The notes beneath the pieces were generated by a model. The model did not search any database. It was not told the origin of the DNA and saw nothing but the letters and a program-made list of their open reading frames with translations. Made by a program: the position numbers and the translations under genes. Positions 22,601 through 35,313 of a stretch of DNA of 64,000 nucleotides are shown in pieces. Each line of letters starts with the position of its first letter. Within the stretch, counting starts at the first letter, position 1. Origin of the DNA: Sordariomycetes sp. S80-01Y (lineage: Eukaryota > Ascomycota > Sordariomycetes); contig JAXQJY010000033.1 of NCBI GenBank assembly GCA_037042185.1, positions 496,001 through 560,000 of the forward strand, given 5' to 3'.

Positions 22601-23937
22601 TTAACTCCGTCGTCGCCTCTTGGAAATGTCCGAGCCATTGTCTGCCCCCTTGATCTCGCTCGGATAATCGAACCGGCCCTTCCACCTCGCCAGCGCGAAA
22701 AACAGTCTAGAAAACACCTCGAAGACGAGCATCTGCATGGCCAGCCAGCCCCAAGTCCTGACCGTCTCGACGGGTCCTTTCCTCGCCCTGCCAACCCTCC
22801 CGTCGGCCTCATCTTCCACCCTGTCACAGACGTCCAGGAACTTCTTCGGATCGTCCGTGATGACGCCGTCGATGAGCTTGTCCGCCAGGGTGCTCCCGTC
22901 GACGCCGCCGCCGCCGCCGCTGGTCATGTTCTTCCTGATGCACCACTCCATCCACCGCTCGTCGTTGACCGTCCACGCGTACACGGGCCGGTCGTACCTC
23001 CGCGCCTGGCGCAGGAAGCGGGATCCGGGGTAGCCGACCAGGGCGCGCTGGAAGATGTTGAAGCCGAGGTTGGGGATGGGCAGGAAGTGCTTCGCGTAGG
23101 GCAGGTAGAAGGAGATGTGGACGATGGGGAAGCTGGGGAGGTAGTGGCGGGAGGCTTTGATAAAGGTTGCCTGCGTCGGGGTGAGTTTTCAAGATGAGGA
23201 GCGTGGACGGGGGTTTTCATCTCTTACGTTCCAGCATCCGAGGACGATGCGCTCGTGCCAGGGCTTCACGCCAGGGACATCTTCTAACGTCCGGGCTACT
23301 GCGCTCATAAGGTCATCCGCCGGGTCATCGATCTATGAGCGTCAGTGATCCATGATCTACCGGGCGTCTCGAGGAGCAGGAGCTAACCTTGATGTCCAGG
23401 ACGATCCAGATGTCGTCCCTGGCACTCTCGTTGAGCCAAACAAGCAGATCTTTCAGCCTGGGCATCCCCTCGCTCGGCTTCCGCACCGTCCTCAGCGCCC
23501 TGAGATCCTCCCAGTCGCAGTCCTTGATCATCTTGTCCACGCCGAAACATCTCTTCAGGTTGGCATCCTGGAGCCCATCAGCCTTTGCTTTGCAGCAAAC
23601 AGGAGGAAGCTATAAGGGGTGATGTGAGGGCGACCTACATGTGAAAGCACCACGACCGCATCCTTGGACAGGTGCAGATCCGTCTCGATGGCGTGCGTCC
23701 CTACCGCAGCAGCGCCCTTAAAGGCAGCCATCGTGTTCTCTGGGTATGCGGATTTATAGCCCCTATGGGAAATGGTCTGCGGGATGAAGCGACCCGGCTT
23801 CTTCCTAGACTGGAGGGCCATGGCAAAGGGCGCTAAAGCGTCTTAGTCGACGGTCTGTTGGGTAGAGAAGGAAAACACTTACCTTTGGGTATGGGCTCCA
23901 TGTGCCCCTCGAGCAGGTGTGTCGCTTCGTCCTTCAT
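22601..23937 (-). CDS. Glycerophosphodiester phosphodiesterase family protein (Pgc1-like)
   Basis: Predicted lipid phosphodiesterase; the yeast relative Pgc1 cleaves phosphatidylglycerol. Five exons in transcript order: 23937-23883, 23832-23639, 23567-23388, 23332-23228 and 23170-22601, giving 367 aa. The introns are 50, 71, 55 and 57 nt, and every junction keeps frame. The GDPD barrel shows HRGYKSAYPEN (H41, E50), AIETDLHLSKD, and LSHD split over intron 2, the expected catalytic histidines and metal ligands. WIVLDIK and CWNATFIKA follow. A hydrophobic stretch near the end (TWGWLAMQMLVFEVFSRLFF) followed by a basic tail KRRRRS suggests membrane anchoring, as in Pgc1. The ATG at 23937 adds 22 residues ahead of the internal MALQ; the splice sites support it. 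Confidence 0.87.
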
Positions 23938-24568
23938 GGTGACCCGTGTAAGTCGTCCCGTCGCTGCTCGTGAAGCCGTCACCAGCCGTCGCATATGTCA
24001 CAATCTATACAGGGCTTTGTTTCCCTCGCTCCGCGGAGGAATTTGAGTTGCAGTTCTTATATGCTTCTTCGGCTTCCCGGTGCGCATGGCGTCATTAACT
24101 CCGGTCTCGCCGCGGTGTAGCGTCCGGTCAAGGGTCCGAATGCCGGCAGCGACGACGGACAATCCAGTTACCGACGCAGATGCAAATGCAAATGCAGATG
24201 CACATGAATCACAGAACAGCGCGGACAGGCTCCTTAGGTGCCCAAGAACACGAGATCGGGCGCTGAACCCCGCTGGGTTGGAGTTGCGAATCCCGCGCAC
24301 GTGGGTCATTAATTGCCACGAAGGACGTCGCCAGAGTCTCCCAGAGTCTTTCATTCAAGTCTTGGTCAATTCCCGTGGTATATCCTGTACTAATTTAAAG
24401 CAGACAAGCATTCCAGCTCCTTTTCCCGGAGGCTCAAAACCAACATGTAGCCTTACAAGGTCTGTCGCCTCATGTCATAATCCATGTGTGTACTCCAATC
24501 CAAAACCTTCCCCCTAGAACACCAGCTGAAACCATCTCGGTGAGACTCAAGACGCCGAGGTATTTCAT
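23938..24568. other. Intergenic region between the phosphodiesterase and FacB-like genes
   Basis: 631 bp, promoter of the phosphodiesterase gene and 3' UTR of the zinc cluster gene. The only distinct feature is the hexamer repeat at 24179-24206. Confidence 0.5.
24179..24206 (+). repeat. ATGCAA-type hexanucleotide repeat
   Basis: About four and a half imperfect ATGCAA/ATGCAG/ATGCAC units in the non-coding DNA upstream of the phosphodiesterase gene. Confidence 0.65.
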
Positions 24569-27293
24569 TCAAAGCGGAAACCCATCCAGTCCTTCCAAAA
24601 TAAATCCTTCTCCGTTACCCGTCAGTATTCCCCCTTGGTAGTCTGGCACACTCCCCATGCTGAGTCCCAGCTCACTCGGCGCCACGTCTTCCCCACTGCT
24701 CAAGCTCTCATCGCTCAGGCTCAGCACGCTTTGCGGAGCGGGTGCACAAGTGCTGCCCGCTGTGTTCGCACCTGCGAACTCGCCGATGCTGAAGTGGCTG
24801 AGGTCCCAGGAATCTGGAGACCAGTCCTGGTGATGTTGATGATTTTGGGGTTGCGCGGGAACGGAGGCTTCGTTGACGAAACCGGGTCCACCGTAGATGG
24901 CATCGTAGACGTTGTTCAACCCGTTGTCCATTGTGCCGAGCATGACCTCCCAGTCTGCGCTGTTGGCCAAGGTCGTCGGTCCCTTTGATGTGGGGTAGGC
25001 CATGGACTGGCGATGCTGGGGCAGCGAGGGAGGATGCATACGGTTGCGCGGTGGTGATGATTGTCGGGATTGCGAGGGTGTGTTGCCGAGAGAGAGGTAG
25101 TCCAGGTTCGGGTGAGTTGGCTGTCGGTTCGGCGTCTGAGCTTGCCAAGTCGGCTCGGGGGGCAGGCTGTCGAACGACTGTCGAGATACGCTCCGGTAGA
25201 CTGCAGGTCGCTGCCCGTCGAGGTTCGGCATCGTCATTCGACGAAGCCTCTCCTGTTGTTGAAGCAAATCGTTCTCACTAGCCGAGGCATCAGGCCGGCG
25301 ACCGTTGATGTAAGGCGACTGCGACTTCTTCCTAGAGTGCGTCGAAGTCGGTGATCTTGAAGCTCCCGTAGAAGGCTCTCGTGATGTTGTAGACTGGCGT
25401 CTGTCACCCGTGCACGTAGTGGGCTCATCGAGCGTGATCAACCGCCCGGCAATGCGCTTGAAGTCCCACCACCCAGGTGCTTTGCTCCTCTCGATGACTT
25501 TAATGGCAGCATTGACCAGCCTCTGGTCATCGCGCATCAGTTTGCCATCTTGCTTGAGATCAATGACCCGGTACAGCAACGTCATGCCGCACACAATCAA
25601 CAGATCAGACTTGTTCAAGCAGAATGAGAAGATCATGTTGCGCTCTTCTAGGAGTTGGACGATCTGGACGATATGCTTGCTCGAATCAGCAATCGACAGC
25701 AATGCCGGCGCGGCTTTGTGTCCGAGGGATGAGCCGACAGCGGGACGGTAGATGAGCGTTCGGATGAAATAGTATGCCAAAGCAAGGAGAGGTGATCGAC
25801 TGCCTGTAACGTCTGTAGACGGCTTGTCTTGGACGAAATTGAGCCGCAGATGACTAGGCAGGTTTTCGTACCAGTCGTCCAGCTCAGTCTCGAGAGTCTC
25901 CATTGACTGAAGAGATAGCTCCGTTGAGGGCGAGGCCGGGTAGTTCCTCTCAAGGACCTTGGCCAAAATACGAGTAGCCCTGAACAGAGCTAATGCACTG
26001 GACAAGCGAGTTGACTCTCCTGGCAGTGTAGGCTGGAACCCCTTCTCTGTGACGTACTCATCGTCGGTATCAGACGGGTACTCAGCTTGCACGTCTTCCT
26101 CTTTCAGAAGCTTAGGCAGGCCAAGAGTCGCCGCAGTGAAGCAATCAAGAGTGTATAGCGACCAGAAGACCTTCTTCCTCGTCTCTATCGTCAGCGCGCC
26201 AAAAGAGAAGCGCTTCTGGCTCTGATGCAGACCCAGTCGGTGCGACAAGCTGATCGCGATGCCCTTGTAGTGCTGCAAGCGCTTGTAGTCGGCGCGCATC
26301 GTGCAGTATATCAAGGCTAATAGAAGACACTGCAGCGTGTTCATCGTGTTCTCCAACAACAACGAATCAAGCGCCTCGGTCCATTGCTGCTCACAAGCCG
26401 CAAGAACCGGCAGGTCTGGTGAGTCTTGCGATATACCGGCGATGCTGAAAACAAGATACAACTGCGCCGTCTTGTAGTTGCTCTTGATCTTGGCAGGATC
26501 CGACGCAAACTCCTCGTAGATGCGCAGGAAGGTGGGTTTGTGAAGGATGGGGAACAACGGCGCCCATTCCTGGAAGTAAACGTTGACGCAGCGGTCACTG
26601 AAGAGGCGTGGAGGCGCTCTCGATGACTCTGGTACAGAATCGTCTGTGGTGAGTGGCGGGGTGCCTTGGATGTGGAGGAAGGCTTCCGGATTGAAGTCTG
26701 AGCAAGCCTTGCCCGCCTCTTGGATCCTGCGCTTGAAAATTTCTACGATGTGTTAGCGATCGGGGTTATAAAGAGTTTCTGTCGAATAGCTTACCAATAA
26801 AGGTCCTCCCGCTCGACGGACCCATGAAGAATGAGTCCGAATTCTCGACACCAAGTAGTAGAGGCGATGCCTGGACTCTGAACGTGTCTTCCTTCGCAGG
26901 AGCCTCCTCGCTACCTCTGTCGCTCACAATGGCAGCCGCACCGGAGCTCTGACTGGTGATGCTTCCTCTCCTCCTGCTGCCGTGGCTATGCAGCCTGCTC
27001 AGCATATCTATCTTCTCATCCTTCTCGTCCAGGAGATCCTTCAACTCCCTAACCTCGGTCTCCAGCGCTCGAACACGTTCTTCCAAACTCTCGGTATATC
27101 CTCTGGGGAAAGCCCGCCGGCTCAGCTTGTCGCTTGTTTTGCATTCAAAGCCCACGCTCGCGCACTGGGAGCATGTCGGTCGGACACCGTCGCATCGGAT
27201 CTTCTTGGAGCGACAGCGGTCGCAGGCTTGGGCTATGCGAGATTGAGCACTGTTGCCGACCTTGATGACTTTCATGGGGAGTATGCCGGGCAT
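24569..27293 (-). CDS. facB: Zn2Cys6 transcription factor, FacB/Cat8-like regulator of acetate use and gluconeogenesis
   Basis: Nuclear activator; family members (FacB, ACU-15, Cat8) switch on acetyl-CoA synthetase, glyoxylate and gluconeogenic genes on acetate or ethanol and are glucose-repressed. Exons are 27293-26795 and 26742-24569 (52-nt intron), giving 890 aa. The zinc cluster is C24-x2-C27-x6-C34-x6-C41-x2-C44-x6-C51, inside [15 protein letters not shown] linker [17 protein letters not shown] and a leucine-zipper coiled coil (about 68-105) follow. The middle holds the fungal_trans regulatory domain ([24 protein letters not shown]). The C-terminus is Ser, Pro and Gln rich and ends in an acidic activation-type tail. 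The start [13 protein letters not shown] agrees with my memory of FacB proteins; family membership rests on that and on the zinc-cluster region. Confidence 0.87.
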
Positions 27294-29265
27294 GATGGGC
27301 TGTACGGTCGACCGAAGTCGTGGCACGCTGTGTCGTGGAACTGTTGGAACGCCTTGCTTCGCAGACAGATCTGGGTGGCGACAGGTTCGTTAAGCGTTGA
27401 GAGGATGTCGAATAAAATTCTTCTACAGCGCAGGCCTCCAAGGGACCATTGCCGTCTGCGTAAAGGTCCTCAGTTTATCGTAAAATCAGGTGGTCGTAAA
27501 AGGCGTTGAGGATTGGGTTGACGGTGATGATGATGAAGGAGGCAGACAGTATGGGTGGAGGGCCGAGAAGTGTGGAGGTCTGAAGAAGGGGATCTGCTGG
27601 TCTCAACCCTCCACCGGCCACTGGCCACTAACCCAAGACGTGCCAGTGGTCCAGGCCTCTACGACTCCCCGGACAGGGGGGGGATGTGGGTGGAATCTGG
27701 GGCATCGGAGTCCGCCCAATGGGGACGACAGCACCGGTTGATCCCGGGAGCCATCTTCGTCATTCATGAGCTGGGACGTCTCTCAAAATGATAAGGAGCT
27801 GCAACCGGCATGGAAGGGGCAAGAAGGCTCTTTTGATCCATAGTGAGGGATACTGTATTATTGTCGTGGCATGGCTGGCTCAGGCTTTTCACTTCCCTTC
27901 GTGGAGCAGTCATGCCCCAGGTATCCAGCATGAAACCAACATCACACGATCTCCTCATCCACCGGCCAGGATCCAGGCCGTCAGGCCTCAACTTGGAGTG
28001 CGGGGGAGTCCGGGGAAATAAGATCATGCTGATTGCCATCGCTGACGTCCATCTGGCCTCATCGAGACCGCACCGATCGAGAGTCGAGAGCTTCGACGCT
28101 ATCTTGCCTGGTTCGTCGTGGCGCCACCATCTCCAGCACGAGGACCACTGGTCTTCCACCAAGCCTTCGTTATGCGAGCCTAAAGCTGTACAGCTCTAGC
28201 TTTGCTGTTAACGCCGACCGGATCTCACGGGAACCACGGGGCAAGGGAGGTCAGAAGCGCATCAAAGGCGTCAGCTTTCCCATCCATTCGTGCCCAGAGA
28301 CTGCATCTCGAAGAACGATGCCGTGTAAAAGTCGTGGCCATTCCGGCGGTTATCGTAAATCGAGGGCTGACACTCGGTTGCGGACCGTAACCGAGCTACT
28401 ATCGTAAGAGGCGTCCTTAAGATGAGATTTCTCAACCGTCCTTGGGCGAGTCATTTTGTGTCACCCCTCATCTACTGTTATGGATAAACGCCCAGTCGCT
28501 AGAACGGCAATTGGGACGGCAGTAAGGACGAAAGGCAGTGACTAGTCGACAGGCGGCACATAGCGCGGCCCCATCGTTTAGTCTAACTTTTGGCGCTGCG
28601 AAATTCCTGAGACACGCGTGTATGCTTCCGCCAGTGAGAGACACAGTCACAGCTGAGTCGTCATCAACCGGGTTGGCTTGGTTGGGTCGTCTGCCCACCA
28701 ATAGGCTGAATGAAGAGCTGTCATTCAGGCTTCAGTCTTCATTGTCCTCGGTGGTTTGGGCCAGCTGGGTGAGGCTGACGTACAGGGCAGCCTCCATTGT
28801 GTTTGATTCCACGCACCGGACAGTGCAAGAACTCTCCCTGGTCCTGGCGCTCAGTGAACAAGCTCAGTGGCGAATTTCCCCGTTCAGTGCCCAGATTTCA
28901 TCATCTCCAGCCTGTAGCTGCACCACGCCGCGACTCGTGGGGCGTTTCGTGTTGATTATTTCCGTTTTGGGCGCGCAGTCGTGAAGTCGATCTCCGGAAC
29001 CCCGGACCAAGGTCTTGGTCACCGCTGCCAGCTGAGGTTGGCTGGTGCACGAGCCGCTGCCATCGATTAGGACGCAAAGAGAGTCAGTCAATTTGTATCA
29101 TTATTGATCCTGTGACGGATCAGTATTTGCATGTAGCCATGTATGTGGTTGTCGCCTTGTCAGGCTTGCTATCTCTCAGATCGCACTTACTATTGTATTC
29201 ATATAACAATCTGTTCGTTGCTATGACCACATTGCTGAGAGTCTGTCTATTACCACCCTTGATCC
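27294..29265. other. Long intergenic region upstream of the FacB-like gene
   Basis: Nearly 2 kb without a supported gene. Frames such as 28538-28984 (+) lack any recognisable product and show no useful splice sites. The right part of FacB-type promoters normally carries catabolite repression sites; I could not single any out with confidence. Confidence 0.5.
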
Positions 29266-30995
29266 TTAACTGAAGTCGTCACCCGGCCCCTCATTGGGTG
29301 CGGAGGTGGGGAGCTGCTCGTCGTTTTGGGAAGCTTCCATTTCCCCGAGGATTGCCTTGACTCGATCATCGGCGAGCAGTGCTGCTTGCTGTTCGGGAAA
29401 TGGTCAGCAGTGTGACCAATCTCGTGGTCGGCGCAGCTCATTTGGTGCAGAGTCCACGGACCGCACGTGGCCGCCGCTTGGACACCAAATATGAGGCTGA
29501 GGTGAGGGAACACAAGTAGACAACTCACCTCCTTTTCGAGCGAAGACAAGGTATCTTCCAACAACGAGCCTTCAATGTCCTTAAGCACCTTAGAAAATTC
29601 GACGCAGGCCTTCCGTATCCCGGCTGTGCCTTCTGGCACGCTGCGGATTCGGTCCAGTTGGTTCGACAGCTGCTGCGCCAGCACCGTGACAGCTCGGAGT
29701 CGAAAGAGGAGGCTATGAGGGTGGTCTTTGGTGATAGTCTCGAAATCTTGGGCGCGGCCGGTCACGTCCTCCTCCTGCCAAAAGAGCCTCAACTCCCGCC
29801 CGCCATCGTTATCCTGCAAGATTCGGAAATCAAGCCCATCCTCCTCGTTCAGCACCATGAAGTGGAGGAAGGCGCTCTCCCACGTCAACTTCCCGTCCGT
29901 CCGAGATAACCGAACTGTCGGTAACCCCCCAAACATGTGCACCTTGGCTTGAGCTAGGGGATCGTCTGGGAATGATTCGACAGCCAGTGTCATCTCATCC
30001 TTGCTGCTTGAGGAGGGGTCGATGAAACCGTAGCTGAAGAGCATTTCGGCCGCAGACTTGAACTTTCCGTATGTGATGCTCACTTCGTCTCCGGTTTTGA
30101 CCGTGAAGCCCGGCCGGAGTAGGATCTCCACATCCCCCTCGCTGTCCTCGTCGTAGTAAGCGTCCGGGTCGTTAGAGTGGTTCGCCATGTCCACGCAAGG
30201 CACCATGGCATCGCCAATCGTTGGCAGTTCGAGACATCGGGATCGATACCAGGCGTCAACCAAGGCCCAATCTGCAATCGTGCACGCATCCCTGTCCCAG
30301 AATAGCGAATCCCAAAATGGCAACCCTGAGGATTTCTCTCGCAGTTGGTCGAACTCATGATCCAGGGCGCTCTGTTTCGCATGGACAGCTTGCTATTTCT
30401 GATCAGCCCATGTCGCCGTACGAAGCGTAGCTCGACAGCAGATGATCTAGAGTTGATCCTGTGCACTCACTTCCAGAGATGTGCCTTCTAGGAGTACACG
30501 CTCAGCTGAAGACCACAGCGTTGGGACTAGGACCTCCCGTGGGAGGAATTTGAGGTACTCGGTCCAGGCGGTGGATGTGACCCCTTTCCCTTCCGATAGA
30601 CCACGTCGCGTGCTGACAAGATGGGCTAACATGTAGACCAGAATGTCACCCCTGGGGGTCTGCGAAATGGTCAGTGACACACGCGGTGATGCGGTTGGGC
30701 ATCCGTATATTCGCACCTGTTTGCCTGCCACGTCGAGCAGCTGCCGGAAGTTCTGGTCAACCTTTGCGAAGTCCTCAATCGTATCGGCCCCTAACACCAT
30801 GTCCCTTGGGACTTTCAGTAGAGGTTTGTCATCGTCTAGACCTGCATCGCCGGCTGCTAGGCTCAACTCTTGAGTCGCCACGAGCCCGATGCCCTTGTCC
30901 TCAGTTTGGTCGAGCTTGCAGTTGAGAAATTCGAGGCCATTGAGACGAGCCCAGCCAGGTAGCGCCTCGATAGGCAGGGTCTCGCTGGATGGCAT
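29266..30995 (-). CDS. SET-domain protein lysine methyltransferase (RKM/SETD-like)
   Basis: Predicted methyltransferase of the Rubisco-LSMT/SETD3/RKM type, which modifies non-histone lysines such as those of ribosomal proteins. Four exons in transcript order: 30995-30717, 30659-30471, 30392-29529 and 29388-29266, giving 484 aa. The N-terminal part includes GIGLVATQEL, the usual start of the SET fold, and TPRGDILVYMLAHL follows intron 1. The SAM-binding motif MANHSND (N228) and the later TGDEVSITYGKFKSAAEMLFSYGF are diagnostic. A C-terminal helical substrate-binding domain follows. The last intron is long (140 nt) against 57 and 78 for the others. The substrate is unknown. Confidence 0.88.
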
Positions 30996-32102
30996 AACTA
31001 GAAGAGAAAGCCAAGCCAGGTGCTGGGAGTTGGTCAGTCATGTAGATGAGGAAACAGGTCCGGCCAAAATACCGATAACCGTGGCAGCGGAAATCAAGTT
31101 CCTGCAGCGCGACCTGGAAAAACGGAAAGAGGCCTTGTCCTGCTTCAATCAACATGCAACCCGCCTCATGAATCTTCGGAGAAATATCTGCAGAAGTGCT
31201 GATCAGAGTGGCCACTGAATCTATGGACGTTTTAGTACTACCTATTGCTCAGAGAGTGTTCGGTTTCGACCCATCCAGCGTCCGACGTCACTCAATCGAC
31301 GTAGTACGAAAACACCTCAGGCACTACCACTACCCTAGGTAGCGTTTTTCGCTAGAACGAGAATGAAAATTGCTTTCACCAATTGCACCTTTCAGTCTGA
31401 ATTGTTCGGCCATGTTGATTTATCCTTGTACTGACTGGCAACATCTGGACAACGCATCCTTTAGATTTGTCAGTAGACCAGTTCTTTCCAATCACAATTC
31501 GGCGTGTGGTAGTTATCATGCCAAACAGCGGCGAGACTGCACCGGTTCCGTTTTGAGAATTGCGTCTCAAGTTCGCTCAGGCGACAAGTCAATCGTGAGT
31601 TACATTGAAACTTTCACACAATGAATGTGATTAATACCACCGTGTGACTACTACTTAGTAGTATTATTCAATGTTCATGGCCGCCGCTCGTTGATTACAC
31701 CGGACTTTGACCTCCGCGGTGACCCGATGGCAGCCAATTCCCCTCCATGGGAACCGGTCAGTGCTGCTGCATGACATAATAAGTCCCCCACGCGCCCCGC
31801 CAAAGCTGGATCTGAGTGCTACTTATTTCTGACCGCGCCGCCTGGCTGTCATCGGATGTGCAACAATGACGACTCTGCACATCCAAGCCGATTTTCGACT
31901 ACGATACTTCGTACGTCTGTCTCAATTGCAGAGCTAACAGGGCACCAGGCTACACAACGCTCTGCGTGGTAAATCGAGCCTCCTACGGGTTCCTGCACAA
32001 CAGAAGTTGCTTTAATTATAGTATGTTCCAAACCGCTAAACCCAGGTGTATGCGCCGGGTGGGATATATACAGTGACATCTATACATCTATCATGCACGC
32101 TT
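30996..32102. other. Intergenic region, AT-richer
   Basis: 1.1 kb between two minus-strand genes, clearly richer in A+T than its surroundings from about 31200 on. It holds TAGTA/TACTA words near 31235 and 31650. No gene, repeat family or transposon end was recognised. Confidence 0.5.
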
Positions 32103-33987
32103 CTATGAACTCGCCAACGCGCCCCCCGTAAACTCCGTGCTCTTCATACCTAGCGTCCTCTTCACTCTAAGCCAGAGCTCAAAGGCTTCCAACTTAATCT
32201 CAACCCTGACATAGCCCGCCCAAGCCGCAACAATCCTCACGGCGTTCAGCGGCCAGAAGAGAGATCCAGCAGCACGAATTTCTTCCAATCGTTCGTAGAA
32301 GACTGTTCGCGTACAATACCTCGCCAGGATCATGAAGTTGCGTATGGGTCCCAGTCGGGTGTGCAGATTCTCGTCGAGACTGCGCGTGAGATCGTTCGTT
32401 TTCAGGATAAGGAGGATGATGGGTGGTACCCGGCTGAGTAGTTGGACCAGGTCGACGATGAGACCTTCCTGCAATGCGCCGCTCATGGTCTGCTGCTCGT
32501 CGGCGGTGCGTGTCTTCAGGATTGAACCCTCTTGGCTGACAATGCTGTAGTCCCGGCCAGTGATGGCCGAGGCGAAAAGGGGAAAATCCTTTTCTTCAAT
32601 ATTCGCTACTTCTTTGGCGTACTTCTTCATTCGGTCCATATCGCCGTCAATGACGGCGAGCCACATCTTGGCGTATGACCGTCGCAAAGGCAGTTCAATA
32701 TCGCGGTACAAGCCGTGATCATACAGAATAATGTCAAAATTCGGACCTCGACCGAATCTTCGACGAGAATCATTCTTGCGAATCGCGATGTTGCCGCCGT
32801 GGGGGTCGCAGTGTAACGGTGCCCCGTCCCCAAAGATCATTTCGTTAAAGATGCGCCCAAACGTCGCTGAGACCTCGTCGCGATCGATGCCGTTCTTGTC
32901 GAGGTATTCCAGATCGTCCGGGCGTTGACCAGGTTCACAGGCCATGACAAGTATCCTCTTCTTCGCCCAGATGACCTCCGGTATCACGAGTGGAAGCTCC
33001 GGAACTTTTTCGAAGTGCGCCTTCATCCTTTTCGCGTTCCTCGCTTCCTCCTCAAAGTCCAACTCTTTTGGCAAGGACACTTCCATCTCGGATGACAGCC
33101 ATTCCAAGTCGTATTCCGGGAAGAACTTCTTCAACATCGAGAAGGTGTACTTGGTCAATTCCAGATCTAAGGGTGCCCATGCTTCGAGCTCTGGGTGTTG
33201 CACCTTAACTGCGACTTTGCGACCTGTATCCTTGATCGTAGCGATATGGACTTGAGCGAGGGAGGCAGCACCGATAGGTTCCTCGGCGAATTCCGAGAAG
33301 TAATCTGATAGCGGTTGTTTGGTGTCCTGCTCGAACATGTTCCGGATCGATTCGAATGACGAGACGGGACATTGGTCTTGCAATGGGATGAAGGTGGTGG
33401 TCCATTCGCTCGGTAACAGATAGTTCATGGCACTCTGTTGTTTGTAAGCACATGGTCCCCTTGGGTCGTAGATCAACATACCAAGTGCTGCCCAAGCTTG
33501 ATGAAGATACCACCATTCTTCTCCAAGACTTTCAGTGTCCGTTCAGCACATCGCTTATGACACGCCTTCAACATTGCCTCTCTTTCGCTCTCGTCTTTCG
33601 TCTCTTCTCTCGAGTTCAATGTGGTTCGGTAGCTGTTGCTGTTAGCTCGAGCCCGCGTCCTGAACTTGGTATGGCTCACTCATTGATACAGACAGCAAGG
33701 GCAGAGGCCACCCTCGCTGTGCGTTCAGTCGACTCATATCCACTCTTGATCTCATCGCTGAAGGCCAAGAAGCTGGCGCCCAGCGTCGCGGTGCTAGCCG
33801 ATGCGAACAGCAACGTCTTCTTCGGCGCCTGACGTCCCCCTTTGTAACTCCCTTTCGCCGTCGCAAAAGCTCGTATGCCCAGTTGTCTTGCAGGTTTTGC
33901 GCAGGCCAATTGGGCCCTACAAGTAGAACAAGTCCGTCCTCTCGCGCCGGCGCGAAAGGCGAAGGACGACAACGAGAAGGCGTTCAT
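32103..33987 (-). CDS. Mitochondrial UbiB/ADCK (ABC1) family protein, Mcp2/Cqd2-like
   Basis: Atypical kinase-like protein of the mitochondrial inner membrane; yeast Cqd2/Mcp2 influences coenzyme Q distribution and lipid balance. Exons are 33987-33680, 33632-33482 and 33434-32103 (introns 47 nt each), giving 596 aa. The N-terminus is Arg-rich without acidic residues (presequence), followed by a hydrophobic stretch near 60-75. UbiB hallmarks are present: the K-x-G-Q motif in FIKLGQHL (K148), SAMNYLLPSEW, GAASLAQVH, VAVKVQHPE, the catalytic-type HCDPHGGNIA, and DHG in place of DFG. The order and the NYLLP motif favour the ADCK1/Mcp2 branch over Coq8. With COQ7 14 kb away this is the second ubiquinone-linked gene in the window; no direct linkage is implied. 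Confidence 0.88.
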
Positions 33988-34415
33988 CTGCGCGGCGTCG
34001 GTGTAATTATGCGCAGACTGGTTCACCACAAGCTACCGATGGTTCATCGTTGGTGTCGATCTTCTGGTGAAGTCACTTCGTAAAGGTAGTAAACAGTAAA
34101 GAACGAGCAGTCCGTACACGCATGAACTGATATGTGTTGGGCCTCGGATAACTTTTTTCTTTGGGGGTTCGACCAAAATAGACGGTGATTCGTCGACTCG
34201 TCGTCCAGCGTCGGCTGGGATCGGACCCGCCACTGCCGTCATTAATCATCGACGCCATATCCCTGCACGTGATGGCGCGACTCGCGTTAAGTGTTAGTCG
34301 AGGCGTGTCTCGCGCCTCGGACACCCATCAGTCCCCTACACCAACTCTCCATATACATGACGACTTCAACCGAGCGCTGCATTGAGTAACTGGTCAATGT
34401 CGCACAGGCTAGGTA
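33988..34415. other. Divergent promoter region
   Basis: 428 bp between the UbiB-family gene (minus) and the small disordered-protein gene (plus). No coding signal. A motif CACGTGATGG lies near 34265. Confidence 0.5.
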
Positions 34416-35186
34416 ATGCAAAATCCAAACGAACCGCCCGATCATAGCAAACCTTCCGCCAACATGCTCTCCGTCGCCCAGACGCCCATCTTCAACTGGG
34501 ACAACCATTACCGTCCTGCAGTGTCTTCGCCGCTGTCCTCCTCACCAGCACGCGCCGGCGCGTCTTCGCCGTTGTCGCCTCTGGACAGGAACAAGCTACA
34601 ACAAAGGCAGACGCAATCGTCGCCAATTCAGCCCCCAAAATTCAAATTCGCGACGCGTCCCACCAAGCCGAACCCCGTGGTGCGAAAGCGTGAGGAGACC
34701 CAGGAGAAGAGGAGGAGAGACTTCCTTGAGAATGTACGGTCGAAGAGAGATGAACAGAGATGGAACAAGAGAGATATCGAGGGCCAGGTAAGATAATAGC
34801 CGCGAAAGACGCCAGCAAGCGCTAACGGGTTCAAGTTCCTGAAGAAGAGCTACTACGATGACATGGGCAACCTGCTCCACGATGCGCCTGAAGTTTCCGA
34901 AACTGACATTGAGGATGCGATGGCTTTTCAACAAGACTCCGCCCCCAACGACGTCGACATGATGGTTGACAGCCCACCTGATGAGGACGAAGAGATCGAA
35001 GCTTTGTTCGCGTCATACGAACAGCAACAAACATCCCGAGTTCCCCAATCACCGACTCCTTCGGATGGCGATTACGATGACATCTTCGCGGAGCTCATTG
35101 CGCAAGAGCATCATCAGGGGGATCAACCAATGTCGACCGGGGACCAGATGGACTTCAGAGATGAGGATAATGTTATGTCGTTCTAG
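34416..35186 (+). CDS. Unrecognised disordered, Ser-Pro-rich protein
   Basis: I do not recognise this protein. Exons are 34416-34787 and 34836-35186; the 48-nt intron has GTAAGA, a GCTAAC branch site and TTCAAG, and the join reads GQ-FLKKSYYDD, giving 240 aa. The ATG at 34464 (MLSVAQTPIF) is an equally good start and would give 224 aa. It is largely disordered. An N-terminal third with many Ser-Pro and Thr-Pro sites is followed by a highly basic helix (KREETQEKRRRDFLENVRSK, then RDEQRWNKRD) and by a very acidic C-terminal half ending with DYDDIFAELIAQE and DEDNVMSF. The basic helix and acidic tail suggest a nuclear protein regulated by proline-directed kinases; this is inference. It is convergent with PEX19 (127 bp between stops). 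Confidence 0.75.
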
Positions 35187-35313
35187 GTATCATTTCTTGC
35201 TCTTCTCGCTCGGCGTTCAGGATGGGACGGGAACCATGGACTGGGTTAGGTGGTTTATGTGCACAAAGACTTTGGACGGAGTAGACATGTCCTGCAATAC
35301 AACAATTCGACAT

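Noticed and set aside
28538-28984. 148-codon frame upstream of the FacB-like gene
   Set aside because: Composition and lack of splice sites suggest chance.
17768-33987. COQ7 and the UbiB protein as a ubiquinone gene cluster
   Set aside because: They are 14 kb apart with unrelated genes between, and no other CoQ gene is present.
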